Part shown: positions 54,334-64,000 of the stretch, piece after piece
Numbering within the stretch: position 1 is the stretch's first letter
Layout: every line of letters starts with the position of its first letter
Source of the DNA: Sporisorium sorghi
Taxonomy: Eukaryota > Basidiomycota > Ustilaginomycetes > Ustilaginales > Ustilaginaceae
Reading direction: 5' to 3'
Length of the DNA: 64,000 nt
NCBI GenBank assembly: GCA_023212695.1
Contig: JALCCG010000058.1
Span: 1-64,000 of the forward strand
Position numbers and translations under genes: made by a program
The notes under the pieces: model-generated
Databases searched by the model: none
The model's input: only the letters and a program-made list of their open reading frames with translations
What the model was told of the DNA's origin: nothing

Positions 54334-57021
54334 TCAAACCTGAAAAGACGGCAAGGCATACAATCCAGACTCCCGCCCCAAGAACCCAAATCCGAGCAAC
54401 ACCTCCATCTTGCGGCTGTGCCATCCAATGTCGCCCGTCACGTGGCCATTGCAATCAGCCAAGCGCTGCAGAGCGATCCGACGCGGATGGTCGGCGGGCA
54501 AATCGCGCACCACTTCGTCGCGCGGCACCACCTTGGCGTCCGCGGGCAGCGTATACGATGCAGCAGCCACAAGATGACGTGAGCGCGATCGCGAGCCGGA
54601 GCCACCGCCGACCGAGTGTGCTCTGCGGATCGACGGGATGGTGGGGCGCGCCGAGGACGACGGGACACGCAGTGGTGAGCGGGACGAGCGGTCTTCCTCG
54701 CGTGCACCTCGCGGGTCGAGCGACCGTTCGTCGTACCGAACCGATCGTCCGCGTTTCATTTCAGTCCCTCCTACATCGCCACCACCGATGCTGTCGTTTT
54801 CTCCTCCTGCCGTGCTCATTGCCAAGCTAGGCATTGCCCCAACATCCTCCAACAACGCCTCATCACTCGCCTCCGGATTCGGCCCCGCCGCCGTATCCAC
54901 CACCCATCCTCTCCGTCCCGCACCCCGGATCACCTTCCAACTGCCAAACCCACCCCGCACACTCCGCAGCGAAGCCTGATTCAACCCCACCACGCGCAGA
55001 TTCGTCGCCGCCCTCGCATTGCCCTGCACACTCGGCGGCGGATCCGAGCCCGTCTTGAAGCCCATCATCGCAAGCTGCACCGAGATGGGCACGGGCGGCG
55101 TCTTGGCACACGGTCCCACGAGGATGCTCTGCAGATGCACCGCATTGATCGCGCTCGCATCGTGGCTGTCGTACCCGGGAATGTTGGTGGTGAGCCCCTC
55201 TGTAGACGAGCGCGAGGTGCACGAGTCGGACAGCTCGAGGATCTGCACGTTGGGCGCACGCTCCCTCAGCAGCTTGCTGACCGCTTCCAGCCGGATGTCG
55301 GGACAGTGCGACAGGCCGAGGTCGAGCAACGAAGGCTGTGGACCGATCAAGCCGAGCAACTCGTCGGTCAACGCACAGCCGCCAATGTCGAGGTAGCGCA
55401 GCTTGCCAGAGCGGAAGCAGGGCGCCTGTGTCATGATGACTTTGAGATCTTCCGAGTCGACGGGTGTCGGGAAAATGAGAGTTCCTGCAAGCGAAAGTTC
55501 GACGAGCCCTTGCGTACATGGAGCGTCGACGAGCAGCTCTGTAACGGCTTCCGACGTGATGCGCTTGCAGAAAGCCAGAGACAGACTCTCGAGCTGCAAC
55601 TGATGCGAGCTACTGAGTGCATTGAGCAAGGCGGCATCCACTTTCGTCCTTGAGAGATCGAGATGGGTGAGTCGAGGGAAGGCGAGCACGAAGGGATTGA
55701 GAAGGTCGTTGTCGAGAGTGACGCCCGACAGCCCCAAGCGATTGAGAGAAGGAAACGCCGTTGGCTTGGCAGGATGACGGCTAGGACCGTCGCCGTCTCG
55801 GCGACGTGTCGATGCGGATCGACTGACGCTCTTGTGTTGCTGTCTCGACGTGGTGCTGCGCCCACGACCGCGCTCTTCCTCACCGTCGACGTCCATGCTG
55901 TCGTCTTCCACTTCGGTCTCCTCTTCCACCGTGTTGGTCATCCTGCCACTAAACTTGCGAAGGTGCGTCTGGACAAACTCGCTCATGGCCTCTTGGAAGC
56001 GCGGAGAGACGCACTCGCAGAGGTCGAGACTCTGGAGCATCTTGTTGGACCGACCACTGTTGCGCTCGACGGATACACCGCGTAAGCGACTAGGTTTGCT
56101 GTACTCGCCGTCGCGGAAGAGAAGCGCTTCGAGGACGTCGTTGGACAGCGCCGAATCCATCGACTCGCTGGCGCCGAAAGCGACGAGCCCCTCTGCTGCG
56201 GTCACGAGGGCGTGCAGACGGGCGGGAGTGACAAAGCGTTGGTCCATGCCTTCTCCGATGGTTCGTCGCATGCCCTGCGTTCGATAGTTGGAAAAGTCGA
56301 TGAGACGCACCCAACGATGAAGCGTCGATGCGTCTTCGTCGTGCTCTTCACGTAGTGTGACGTGGTAGACGGGATCGTTGGGGTCCGAATCAGGGTCCTC
56401 GGTCCAGATGAGTTCTACTTCACCGTCCTGATCTGCGTTGATGCGAACGACATTGCGGCGAGACGGTCTTCGAGTGAGGGACGTGTCGCGCTCGGCGGAT
56501 ATCGAGGTGCCCACATGCCTGGGTGGTGCAGGGCTCTGATTGCGACTAGCGGGCGATGCTGGCGTGGCTTGACCGGTGATGATGAGTTTTTGTCCGAGAG
56601 CGTGTGCGAATCCCGCAGCTGCAACCATGTTGACGAACGAGGCCGGATCGGAAGGATCGACGTTGACACGACCGGTGGAGGCATACTTTTCGTAGGCGCT
56701 GGCCAAGTGAGAGGCGCCGAGCGTTCTTAGCAACAAATTGAAGCTATGCGGCAGCGTGATCTGTATGCGTCGGAACAAAAGGACTCTAGCCTCGTGGTAG
56801 AAAGCCTTGCTGACGAGGCAGAGGTTGTAGAGCGTCTTGCGGGTATCATTTTGGGTGGAAGAGATCTTGCGACCGTCTGGGTATGAGGAGGGGAGTCCGT
56901 GCGGGTCGATGTTGCGGAAGGAAGATTTGGGGATCGAATCGAGCCAGACTAGGCCGACGATCTCGCGCAGGATTTCAGTGGGCAAGTCATTGATGGTCGC
57001 TCCTCGTCCCGACGAAGCCAT
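54334..57021 (-). CDS. F-box and leucine-rich-repeat protein
   Basis: Predicted 895-residue substrate adaptor of an SCF ubiquitin ligase. The N-terminal INDLPTEILREIVGLVWLD is an F-box. LRRs of the cysteine-containing type recur after residue 420 (LTHLDLSRTKVDAALL, LESLSLAFCKRITSEAVTEL, LRYLDIGGCALTDELL, LLDLGLSHCPDIRLEAV, VQILELSDS). A Ser/Arg-rich, low-complexity region lies near residue 800 before a short conserved-looking C-terminus. An in-frame start at 57282 adds 87 residues that read as promoter/leader; 57021 is preferred. It shares a divergent promoter with SAM37. Confidence 0.85.
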   Translation of the reverse strand: MASSGRGATINDLPTEILREIVGLVWLDSIPKSSFRNIDPHGLPSSYPDGRKISSTQNDTRKTLYNLCLVSKAFYHEARVLLFRRIQITLPHSFNLLLRTLGASHLASAYEKYASTGRVNVDPSDPASFVNMVAAAGFAHALGQKLIITGQATPASPASRNQSPAPPRHVGTSISAERDTSLTRRPSRRNVVRINADQDGEVELIWTEDPDSDPNDPVYHVTLREEHDEDASTLHRWVRLIDFSNYRTQGMRRTIGEGMDQRFVTPARLHALVTAAEGLVAFGASESMDSALSNDVLEALLFRDGEYSKPSRLRGVSVERNSGRSNKMLQSLDLCECVSPRFQEAMSEFVQTHLRKFSGRMTNTVEEETEVEDDSMDVDGEEERGRGRSTTSRQQHKSVSRSASTRRRDGDGPSRHPAKPTAFPSLNRLGLSGVTLDNDLLNPFVLAFPRLTHLDLSRTKVDAALLNALSSSHQLQLESLSLAFCKRITSEAVTELLVDAPCTQGLVELSLAGTLIFPTPVDSEDLKVIMTQAPCFRSGKLRYLDIGGCALTDELLGLIGPQPSLLDLGLSHCPDIRLEAVSKLLRERAPNVQILELSDSCTSRSSTEGLTTNIPGYDSHDASAINAVHLQSILVGPCAKTPPVPISVQLAMMGFKTGSDPPPSVQGNARAATNLRVVGLNQASLRSVRGGFGSWKVIRGAGRRGWVVDTAAGPNPEASDEALLEDVGAMPSLAMSTAGGENDSIGGGDVGGTEMKRGRSVRYDERSLDPRGAREEDRSSRSPLRVPSSSARPTIPSIRRAHSVGGGSGSRSRSRHLVAAASYTLPADAKVVPRDEVVRDLPADHPRRIALQRLADCNGHVTGDIGWHSRKMEVLLGFGFLGRESGLYALPSFQV

Positions 57022-57459
57022 GTCTCGCGCGGGGGGGGGTGGCCGCAGCGAGGAATGAGGCAAAAGCGCAGCGATGGATGAGAATTGCTTGAATCGTGAA
57101 GTTTCACCCTCTCGTTGCAACGGCGATGTCAGTGCTGGCGGGGGTGATGGTGTGGCGTTGTTGTTGGTTGTAGGATGGAAGGATGACTCCAGTTCGGCGC
57201 AATTCGCGGAGAAGAACGAGAAGAGAGTCGTCAAGGGTCCATCATCATGGCCTAAGCCATCTTCCCTTTTAGAGTTGGCCAAGCTGAGCTCTTATTTTGC
57301 TCAGTCGCAGTGGAAAAAAACGTGGCCGAAGCGCATGCTATAGGATTTAACACTCTGAAGACGGGGGCAAAAAAAGGATCGCTCGTTCTTTGTTCATGCT
57401 CCTTCTTCTTCTCAGTCTCGACCATCTCCAGATCATCCCTGAACCTTTTATCGCCAAGC
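57022..57459. promoter_or_regulatory. F-box/SAM37 divergent promoter region
   Basis: 438 bp between the preferred divergent starts, with in-frame open extensions of both genes on either side. A start further out on either side cannot be excluded. Confidence 0.5.
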
Positions 57460-58728
57460 ATGTCGACGACACACGAGTACCCAGAGCTCGAGAACATCCC
57501 ACCCGCACCGTCTCGCTCTGCCCTCTCATCGTCAAACCCAACGACGTCGAGACTGGTGCCAAGATGGGCCGCCGCCATCTTCTCCACCTTCCCACTGCAT
57601 GTGTATCCTGCGGCCAAAGCGTACTCGCCAACCACATCGGCACCTCCGACCAAGCCCACTCTGCATGTGGCACCTCACTTGAATCGAGACGGCACGCTGT
57701 CTTCAGCGCATGAAGATGACGACCTCGGTGATTCCGAAGCGGACGAGAAAGCATCCGCTCCAACGCCAGCGGGCTGGTCAAGCAGTGATCCCATTGCTTT
57801 GCGCTGGCAGATGGAGCTTTTGTTCCGTGGCGTCGACTTCGAGGTGCACTTCATCGATCCTTCGCACAACTGGGGACCAGCCAAATCCATGCCTTTCCTT
57901 CATCTGCCTCCTCGCTTCCGCAGCAACACACCATCCTCACTCCTGTCAGCCACGGAGATTCCGCACTTGATCGACAATTTCTACCCCACTTCTCGACCCG
58001 AGCTTGGCGAAAAGGATACATCAGCATGGAACGACGACTCGACAAAGCTCGAAGCAAAGAGCTGGGAGAGTCTGGTTCGAGGACGAATCATGGCCGGCGT
58101 TCTGCTTGCTGTGTTGCTTTCTCCTCAGTCTGCCGCATATTCTCGCACAGATTCGCAGCCTTATCTCTCCTCACTTCTGTCAGCACACCTGCAAAACTCG
58201 TTCTTCGACCAGCAGCTGCGGCGCATTTCGGCACTCAACCCGTCTGCTTCGTCATCATCGGCTCAGCCGACTACAGCGCTCCCAGGCTGGGAAGTGGGCT
58301 TCATGGGATGGATCGGAGCCACATCTGCTTCGGCTGCCTCTGCACTGTCTACGGCCGACTTGGACTCGCGCGGAGGCGGAGACACTCCGGGTGCTTCTCT
58401 GGCCAGCCCGAGTGTGGATCAAGACAAAGTAACCGCCGATGCTGCCGAGGGTTTGCGTGCTCTGGCTGCTCGAACGAAAGCTCAGTTGTCGGCGAGCTCT
58501 TCCGAGTTGCACTTCCTGCTGGGAGCGCAACGACCCACTTGGCTTGACGCTCTGGCGTTCAGCGTGATACACACTGTTCTGACGCTCGCAGCTACGCCTC
58601 AGGCTCAAGGCAGTGTTACCAACGAACCGCTGCGCAAGCTCAAAGAGGTGCTCGATGAAAGTCCATGGCTTGTCGGATGGTCGAGGAAGGTGTGGAAGAG
58701 CTATGTCCAGGATTTGGATCGCGCTTGA
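57460..58728 (+). CDS. Metaxin/Sam37-like mitochondrial import protein
   Basis: Predicted subunit of the mitochondrial outer-membrane SAM (TOB) complex that inserts beta-barrel proteins. The 422 residues have a thioredoxin/GST-like N half (FSTFPLHVYPAAK; WQMELLFRGVDFEVHFID; KSMPFLHLPPRFR) and a GST-C half with LLGAQRPTWLDALAFSVIHT, the metaxin block. It is more divergent than animal metaxin and has a Ser-rich insert in the middle. Upstream in-frame ATG at 57310 gives a 50-residue extension that is unlikely. Confidence 0.72.
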   Translation: MSTTHEYPELENIPPAPSRSALSSSNPTTSRLVPRWAAAIFSTFPLHVYPAAKAYSPTTSAPPTKPTLHVAPHLNRDGTLSSAHEDDDLGDSEADEKASAPTPAGWSSSDPIALRWQMELLFRGVDFEVHFIDPSHNWGPAKSMPFLHLPPRFRSNTPSSLLSATEIPHLIDNFYPTSRPELGEKDTSAWNDDSTKLEAKSWESLVRGRIMAGVLLAVLLSPQSAAYSRTDSQPYLSSLLSAHLQNSFFDQQLRRISALNPSASSSSAQPTTALPGWEVGFMGWIGATSASAASALSTADLDSRGGGDTPGASLASPSVDQDKVTADAAEGLRALAARTKAQLSASSSELHFLLGAQRPTWLDALAFSVIHTVLTLAATPQAQGSVTNEPLRKLKEVLDESPWLVGWSRKVWKSYVQDLDRA

Positions 58729-58811
58729 AGTTCAGCGAACGAGCAATGCATTTCTACTTCACAATCGATACCTGATCGCTTCAAGCTGAATGGAAGGCGA
58801 TGCGAGTGTAC

Positions 58812-59373
58812 TCAAGCTTTTGGCTTGGGCGGTGTGTATCCTTCTGCTTGATGAACCAGCTCTTCGGTCTTGGCCGCCATGACAAAGTCGTTCTTGTGCA
58901 GCTGTTTGTTGTAGCCACCAAGGGTTAGCATTCTTTCTTCCCCATACTAGCATTTCCAGCATACTCACCCCGTTGATAGCATGGCTCCACCACCAAACCG
59001 TCACTCTGCCCCACTCGACCATGATAGCAGGATGATGCCCCTCCATTTCCGCCAGTGCTCCGAGCTGGTTTGCAAACGCCTGTGCTGATTTCCAGTCTTT
59101 GAACTTGTACGTGCGATGCAATGCGTCTGGATGCGTAGCCTTGGAGGAGAGCAGCGTCTTCGGCTGTGGCGATAGCGACCATTTGCCCTTGAGGCTCGAG
59201 AGCAGCTGCGTGGCTTCATCCTGCGACATGGCCGGGAGCGCCGCTGTGCACGGCTCGCATTTCTGCGCTGTCAACGGTTGACTCGCCATTGCGCAAAGCG
59301 AGGTTATCAAGGATCGAGAGGTGCTTTGTGATGGCCGAACAGTGCTGATAAGCGGTCTGCTCAGCCGAAGCAT
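58812..59373 (-). CDS. Pterin-4a-carbinolamine dehydratase, 2 exons
   Basis: Dehydrates the 4a-hydroxypterin produced by aromatic hydroxylases; the family also has cofactor-recycling roles in other organisms. Exons 59373-58969 and 58901-58812 give 164 residues. The 67-nt intron has a GTGAGT donor and a GCTAAC branch site. The His-rich active-site block EMEGHHPAIMVEWGRVTVWW is present. The junction restores HAINGLHKNDFVMAAKTEEL, the family C-terminus. The first 28 residues (MLRLSRPLISTVRPSQ) look like a mitochondrial presequence; an inner start at 59289 would remove it. Confidence 0.9.
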
Positions 59374-59624
59374 TGCTGAGTGATGTTCGAGGAAGTCGTT
59401 GCCGTGTGTGTCGGAAGGGCCGTCGTGGTCGAGAGCTCAAAGTGGAGTTGCGAGTTGCAAGCGGCACGCTTGTTTCTGGACCCTGAATTCTCCTCGTTCT
59501 GTTGCTTTCTTCCGCACCAACAGCTTCTCGACCAGCAAGAACAACTGTCGTCGGTCCGGATACGCAACATGATTATGTCTAGAGGCTCTTCTTCATAGTC
59601 TCATCGGCTCGCCACAACGCAAGC
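59374..59624. promoter_or_regulatory. Pterin dehydratase/HEAT gene divergent promoter
   Basis: 251 bp between divergent starts; nothing else recognised. Confidence 0.4.
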
Positions 59625-62393
59625 ATGGGGTCGGAAGGTTCCGAAGCGCTTCTAGCAAAGCTTCGTGAGTCTCGTCTCTCGACCGATGAGCGACGGACGG
59701 CTCTCGACTCTCTTCGTACTGCGCTGGACTCGCTCTCTCCAGATGCGCTTCTTCCGATCGTCAAGGCAGCCATCCGCGATGGACCAAATGATGTTCGCCG
59801 AATCGTGTTCCAGGCGCTAACCCTCCACATCGACGCGGATCTGTTCAAAAATGTCGCAGACGAGACTGCCCGAGATGCTGTCAAAGACCTCATCGACTCG
59901 ATCGACGCTTTCCTGAGGACAACGCTCAGAGTTCAAGCCTCAAAGTCTCTCTCCTCCTCATCTCGAACGACAACAGACATTCTCAGTCTACCCACCTCAG
60001 CACTACGAGCAATGGCGGCTGCACTCAAGACGCTCCACACCCTAATCCGCATCTCGCCAAAGAAAGCAAGATCAACCACTCTGGCTTTACAAAGCAACGG
60101 CAGAACGTCGAGTCTATTCAATCTCTTCGATATCATTCTGCCGTGTCTGTCAGCTGGACTACCAGCAGCACGATTTCCATCGACCTCGATACCACGCTCG
60201 ACCTCGAGCTTACAAGCAGGCGCCTTCTCCTGGGCCGACCCATCCAGGCAAGCACGCACCTCCGCTTCACGCACCAACAGCCGCACCACCGACCATCCCG
60301 ACTTCTCCTCCGCTGGCGAGACAGACCGCAAGAGCGACAAGAGCGAGAGCGAACGCAGCGACTTCTCCACCGCCTCCACCGCCAGCAGATCCCGAAAGGA
60401 CGAATCACGGCAGCAACAAGCCATGACCAAGCTCATCCGTCAAAATGCGCTCCACTGCCTCGTCGAGCTCAACCGCCACGAAGCGCGTGCGCTCGTCTCG
60501 CGCTGGAGCGACCTCCTGCCGGATCAGCCTGCAGATCGACCCGTTCAGCAGACGTCTGTGACCCCCCGCTTTGCTGCCTCCGCGAGCGCCACAGCACCCT
60601 TCTCGCTCTGCACGCTCATCACACTGGACCCGTCGACGTCCGTACGCCTCACTGCTATGGCCGCACTCGAATCTATTCTCTCGCACGGCACACTGCAGCT
60701 CTCCATGGCGCAGGAACGAGCGCAGCGCGCGCTGTCGTTTACATCGCTGTCGTCGCAGTTGGCGGGATGGATCGTAAATGTGCGGTCGTTTCTGGTTGTG
60801 GCTCTGCAGCGGGCGGCGGCCGCACCGCGTGCGTCGGCCAGGGCGGAGGGCAGCGCAGAGGCGGTCGGGTATCCGTCGTCCTTGACTCTGGCCCTGCTGC
60901 AGTTGACTCGCACTTTTGTCGTTAGCACCGCCAAAGCAAAGCTGATTGCGACCAATGCGAGTGTACTTGCGCCGGCGGTGATGCCGTTCGTTTCGAATAG
61001 CGATCCGCAGGTGCAAGCCGCAGCAAAGCAGCTGGTTGCAATCTTGACGCCGCCGGTCGAGCCCTCGTCAGATCCCGCTATAGGCATGCGCACGCAGACA
61101 GGCTCAGCCTCGGTTCCTGCAAATGCAAAATCGCTTGCAGGTGCGATCACCGCTTCCCCGCATGATGGCTCGCAGCTGGACGCTGCACAACTGGACCTCA
61201 CCAACCTGCTGAGCGATGGCATCGATCCCACCCCAGACATCTGCGAGCGCGCCCTCCCTGCCTTCGAAGCTGCCAACGACCCTCTACGCCTTTTGCCAAC
61301 CTGGTCCATCTTCGTCAAGACCATATCCGATGCTTCTACGCCTCTGCTGAGCCCGGAAGCCTCTGTACGCCTCTTCACAGTGTGGCAGCGCTTGTGCGCA
61401 CAGCCAAGCACGACTCCAGATCAGCAGTGTGCCATTCTTTCAGCCGTGCCAGACCTGTGCAGAGCGCTTTCAAGACATGCTGCGCTAGACACGGACACGT
61501 CAACATCCATTCTGCAATACGTGGAGCGCAGCTGCACCGAAGCGGACGAGGCGGTGCGCGCTGCAGCTGTGCGCGTGCTCGGCCTGCTCGTGCTCCCATC
61601 CGACGCTGCCATCGACCCAACCGACGAGCATCATCGACGCATCTGCGTCATCCTCGACAACGTACTCTGTGCGAGCCGCGACAAGCCCTCCACAGGTGCA
61701 CTGCAGGACAGCTCGAGCCTGGTGCGACAGCGTGCGTCGTGGGCGTTCTCAAACGCGATGGAAGCGCGATGCCGCTCTCAACAGCGTATGGACGAGCACG
61801 AGTGGGCCGCACACGCTCGATACTGCCTCGAAGCGGGCCGGGACATGGAAGGTGTGGCTGTCTCTGCGTGTCGCGCGTCGGGGACTTTGCTGGCGTTGCT
61901 GTCGGCGGCAGAGGCATCGAGCCCGACGTGCCGCTCGCTTGGTAGGTCGCTGCTGGAGCAGCTGTGCAGGGTGTTGAGCACGACGTCCAAGCCGCCCAAG
62001 TCGCGGTGGAATGCGGCGTCTGCGCTGGATCGGGCGCTCGGGTCGGAGGTCGTGTTGACCAGTGTGCTCGATGCGTCGGGTGCGTCTGGGGATGTGTTGA
62101 TGGATCGGATTGTGGAGCTGCTGTGCTCGAACCTGGATGCGAAGGTGTTCAAGATCCGGGTGAGCGTTGCGAACGCTCTTGTTGCGCTCTGTGGGGATGG
62201 GCAAGCGTCGGGTAGGAATCGTACGGAGGTGCTGGGCAAACAGCGAAGCGGAAGGATCCGACGATTCGCCCTGGCGCGGCTGGCCGAGCTCGAGACAGCG
62301 CCCACGTCCAAGGAATCGACGCTGTACTTGGACGAGCTCAAGCGCTTGTTGAGCAGTCTCGTCGAATCCAATCCGCCATCTTCTTCCTCCTAG
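59625..62393 (+). CDS. HEAT-repeat protein, HEATR6-like
   Basis: Predicted 922-residue alpha-solenoid. It starts MGSEGSEALLAKLRESRLS; a helix LKTLHTLIRISPKKARSTTL matches the DUF4042-type segment of HEATR6. C-terminal repeats include RQRASWAFSNAMEARC, PPKSRWNAASALDRALGSEV and VFKIRVSVANALVALCGDG, which align in order with HEATR6-type repeats (recognised by eye). Ser-rich linkers separate the two parts. No cellular role is known with certainty. Confidence 0.75.
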   Translation: MGSEGSEALLAKLRESRLSTDERRTALDSLRTALDSLSPDALLPIVKAAIRDGPNDVRRIVFQALTLHIDADLFKNVADETARDAVKDLIDSIDAFLRTTLRVQASKSLSSSSRTTTDILSLPTSALRAMAAALKTLHTLIRISPKKARSTTLALQSNGRTSSLFNLFDIILPCLSAGLPAARFPSTSIPRSTSSLQAGAFSWADPSRQARTSASRTNSRTTDHPDFSSAGETDRKSDKSESERSDFSTASTASRSRKDESRQQQAMTKLIRQNALHCLVELNRHEARALVSRWSDLLPDQPADRPVQQTSVTPRFAASASATAPFSLCTLITLDPSTSVRLTAMAALESILSHGTLQLSMAQERAQRALSFTSLSSQLAGWIVNVRSFLVVALQRAAAAPRASARAEGSAEAVGYPSSLTLALLQLTRTFVVSTAKAKLIATNASVLAPAVMPFVSNSDPQVQAAAKQLVAILTPPVEPSSDPAIGMRTQTGSASVPANAKSLAGAITASPHDGSQLDAAQLDLTNLLSDGIDPTPDICERALPAFEAANDPLRLLPTWSIFVKTISDASTPLLSPEASVRLFTVWQRLCAQPSTTPDQQCAILSAVPDLCRALSRHAALDTDTSTSILQYVERSCTEADEAVRAAAVRVLGLLVLPSDAAIDPTDEHHRRICVILDNVLCASRDKPSTGALQDSSSLVRQRASWAFSNAMEARCRSQQRMDEHEWAAHARYCLEAGRDMEGVAVSACRASGTLLALLSAAEASSPTCRSLGRSLLEQLCRVLSTTSKPPKSRWNAASALDRALGSEVVLTSVLDASGASGDVLMDRIVELLCSNLDAKVFKIRVSVANALVALCGDGQASGRNRTEVLGKQRSGRIRRFALARLAELETAPTSKESTLYLDELKRLLSSLVESNPPSSSS

Positions 62394-62433
62394 ACAGCAA
62401 TCTACACCTCTATACCTAACCTCCGCTTACTCG

Positions 62434-62739
62434 CTACGAACGACCACTTTCGCCACGCAGCGTCCTAATCGAGCTCCACTTGGGCTGCGCCGTCTCTGAA
62501 CCCCCATCCACACTCGCCTGAGCATGCGCCAGCGGCTGCGACTGCTGCAATATAGGCCGCGATTCTTCGTCTTCGTCGTCGTAGCTGCCGTTGTGGCAAA
62601 GCGACGTGTTGCACCCAACGCAGCGACACGACTCGCGGCACGTCTGGAGGCAGCCGTCGAGGCAGATGGCGACCACCTCGGTGCAGATGGTGAACAGACC
62701 CACCAGAGGTTCGATGAGGATGCCGATGCAGTGTTCCAT
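62434..62739 (-). CDS. Small cysteine-rich protein, unknown
   Basis: 101-residue candidate. The first half has nine cysteines in 48 residues, with two hydrophobic stretches (CIGILIEPLVGLFTICTEVV; ICLDGC). The second half is hydrophilic. No signal peptide. The Cys/hydrophobic pattern would suit a palmitoylated, membrane-peripheral protein, but this is inference. The start at 62739 is preferred to 62808. It converges on the HEAT gene with 40 bp between stops, and is divergent from the secreted protein gene. Confidence 0.5.
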   Translation of the reverse strand: MEHCIGILIEPLVGLFTICTEVVAICLDGCLQTCRESCRCVGCNTSLCHNGSYDDEDEESRPILQQSQPLAHAQASVDGGSETAQPKWSSIRTLRGESGRS

Positions 62740-63284
62740 ATTTGAGCCAAGGTGGGTGGTTGTCGTGTAGAGCCGCAGTGGATGGTGGGCGATGCGGATG
62801 TTGATCAAAGCGTGGGGTGGATGCGGAGGACCCTGCGCCGGCCGGTCTTCTAGCGCGCGGCGAAAATGTATTTTTGTGGTCGCCTTTTCTGAGCTGGTTT
62901 TCTTGCTGATTTTTCGTTTTTCTTGCTGCTTTTTTTCGTTTCCGTGCTGCTGTCTTCAGGAGGAAGGGACCAACTCTCTGCAGCCTTGAGACCTATCAGT
63001 GGTGCTGCGATATCTCTTGCCGCGCTCGCTGCGTATCGCTTTCCTCGCAACAGAAGAAGCCTAAATTTGGCCACAGCCAAAACCCCGCTCGTGCCGCTGG
63101 CACAACCTTAATTTTTCCACCGGCATCTAGCATTTCTGCAAAAACGCGGCATGGTCTGCCGGGCACTTGACGCTCAGACTCTCCCGTCTCTACACCATCG
63201 CCACCCTCGACCACCACCACCACCACCACCACCACCACACCATCTCACCAACACCCCACTTCCACTCAGCTAGCAACGAAAACG
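62740..63284. promoter_or_regulatory. Cys-rich/secreted gene divergent promoter
   Basis: 545 bp between two divergent starts. A CACCAC-type run at about 63211-63239 precedes the secreted-protein start. No other gene is supported. Confidence 0.4.
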
Positions 63285-63866
63285 ATGCGATCGATCCCAC
63301 AAACCCTCGCGCTCCTCCTCGCGGCATGCTGCATCATCGTCGTAGTGGGTGGGCAGACGATCTCGCAGCCGCCGGCGACGCTGCCTGTGCAGAGCTACAG
63401 CGACGACCCGTCTATCACCACGGGGAGTGCGTACTCGGCGGCGCTATGCTCGTTGCAGGGCATTCTGGGCACTGAGTCTGCGGCGCACGGTATTGGGCCG
63501 CTCACTGTGCAGCCGGGCTGTGTGAGCATGACGCTCCAGCCGCACTCGTCGGCGACGGTCAACGGCCAGACGCTGCCCTCTTCCGGGGTGGCTACGATCT
63601 TCTCCCCCAGCGGAAGCGCGTCTGCGTCGACGTCACCGACTTCGGCGCCGCGCGCCTCGAGTACCTCGTCAAGCACCAGCAGCGCGGGTGGGAGCAGCAC
63701 GTCAGCGCCAGCGCCAAGACAGACCAACGCCGGCCAAGTGTCCAGACCCCCCGCGGCCGCATCCTGGATCGCGAAGCACAACATCGCAGTGCTCCTCATC
63801 ACGACGTTCGCGTTGCTGGCGGGAGTGACGTACTTCCTCGACGAGCTGCTCACCTTGCTCGTGTGA
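63285..63866 (+). CDS. Secreted/anchored Ser-Thr-rich protein
   Basis: 193 residues. The N-terminus MRSIPQTLALLLAACCIIVV is a signal peptide with a probable cut after VVGGQ. A mature domain of about 75 residues has two cysteines (AALCSL, PGCVSM), probably one disulfide. A Ser/Thr/Ala-rich stalk follows (about residues 108-145), then a hydrophobic C-terminal segment NIAVLLITTFALLAGVTYFL. That layout fits a type I membrane or GPI-anchored surface protein. The family is not recognised. Only 134 bp remain to the window end. Confidence 0.75.
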   Translation: MRSIPQTLALLLAACCIIVVVGGQTISQPPATLPVQSYSDDPSITTGSAYSAALCSLQGILGTESAAHGIGPLTVQPGCVSMTLQPHSSATVNGQTLPSSGVATIFSPSGSASASTSPTSAPRASSTSSSTSSAGGSSTSAPAPRQTNAGQVSRPPAAASWIAKHNIAVLLITTFALLAGVTYFLDELLTLLV

Positions 63867-64000
63867 TTGTATCTACTTGATCGCGAGGTTTCGCTGTTTG
63901 TCAGTCTGTAGCCGCGCTCAGAATCCAACGTTGGCGTTTTGGAAAGGGAACTCTCCGTGTGTCGTGAACATCGTCGTGTTGGAGGCAGTGTGTGTTGGGG

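Overview
The window is nuclear DNA of a basidiomycete fungus, most likely a smut or smut-related yeast (Ustilaginomycotina, Ustilaginales-like). This is inferred from GC-rich, mostly intronless genes with short GT-AG introns, long Ser/Gln/Ala-rich low-complexity segments, intron-containing tRNA genes, and a housekeeping gene set typical of that group. No mobile element, CRISPR array, virus or secondary-metabolite cluster was seen. I support 27 protein-coding genes and five tRNA genes.

Layout. 1-4649 is a long pyrimidine-rich, homopolymer-rich leader in front of a two-finger C2H2 regulator (4650-6473). 6847-12575 is a block in which tRNA-Val(AAC) and tRNA-Arg(ACG) genes sit in nested inverted order around LYS12 (lysine synthesis) and next to ARG1 (arginine synthesis). 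PGK1, RPC53, GCD6 (eIF2B epsilon) and GRC3 follow to 23.5 kb. A tRNA-Trp comes next, with a 33-bp minisatellite directly upstream of it. From 24.9 to 44.8 kb the genes are BTN1/CLN3, VPS2, an MKK1-type MAPKK, a bHLH factor, CDC123, CBC2, a SPOUT methyltransferase, PER1, an unknown protein, an arrestin-like protein and a DUF3074 protein. A 2.7-kb gene-free stretch precedes an RGS-domain membrane protein (47525-50498) whose frame is broken three times. The rest holds HMG-CoA lyase, an ABHD12-like hydrolase, an F-box/LRR protein, a SAM37/metaxin homologue, pterin carbinolamine dehydratase, a HEAT-repeat protein, a small Cys-rich protein and a secreted/anchored Ser-rich protein.

The genes do not form one pathway. 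Shared themes are translation and RNA (GCD6, CDC123, RPC53, GRC3, CBC2, SPOUT, tRNAs), membrane and organelle biology (VPS2, BTN1, PER1, SAM37), and amino-acid metabolism (LYS12, ARG1, HMGCL). Many neighbours are divergent pairs sharing short promoters.

The most interesting observations are: (1) an eight-unit 33-bp minisatellite that places a palindromic CTATATAG box at about -31 of tRNA-Trp and every 33 bp beyond it, while the other four tRNA genes have a TATA-like element at the same distance; (2) a possible cryptic peroxisomal signal (-ARM) reached by stop-codon readthrough of PGK1, and an -AKL end on HMG-CoA lyase; (3) the triple frameshift in the RGS gene, where every lesion is an extra base or bases in a short repeat; (4) the nested inverted tRNA arrangement.
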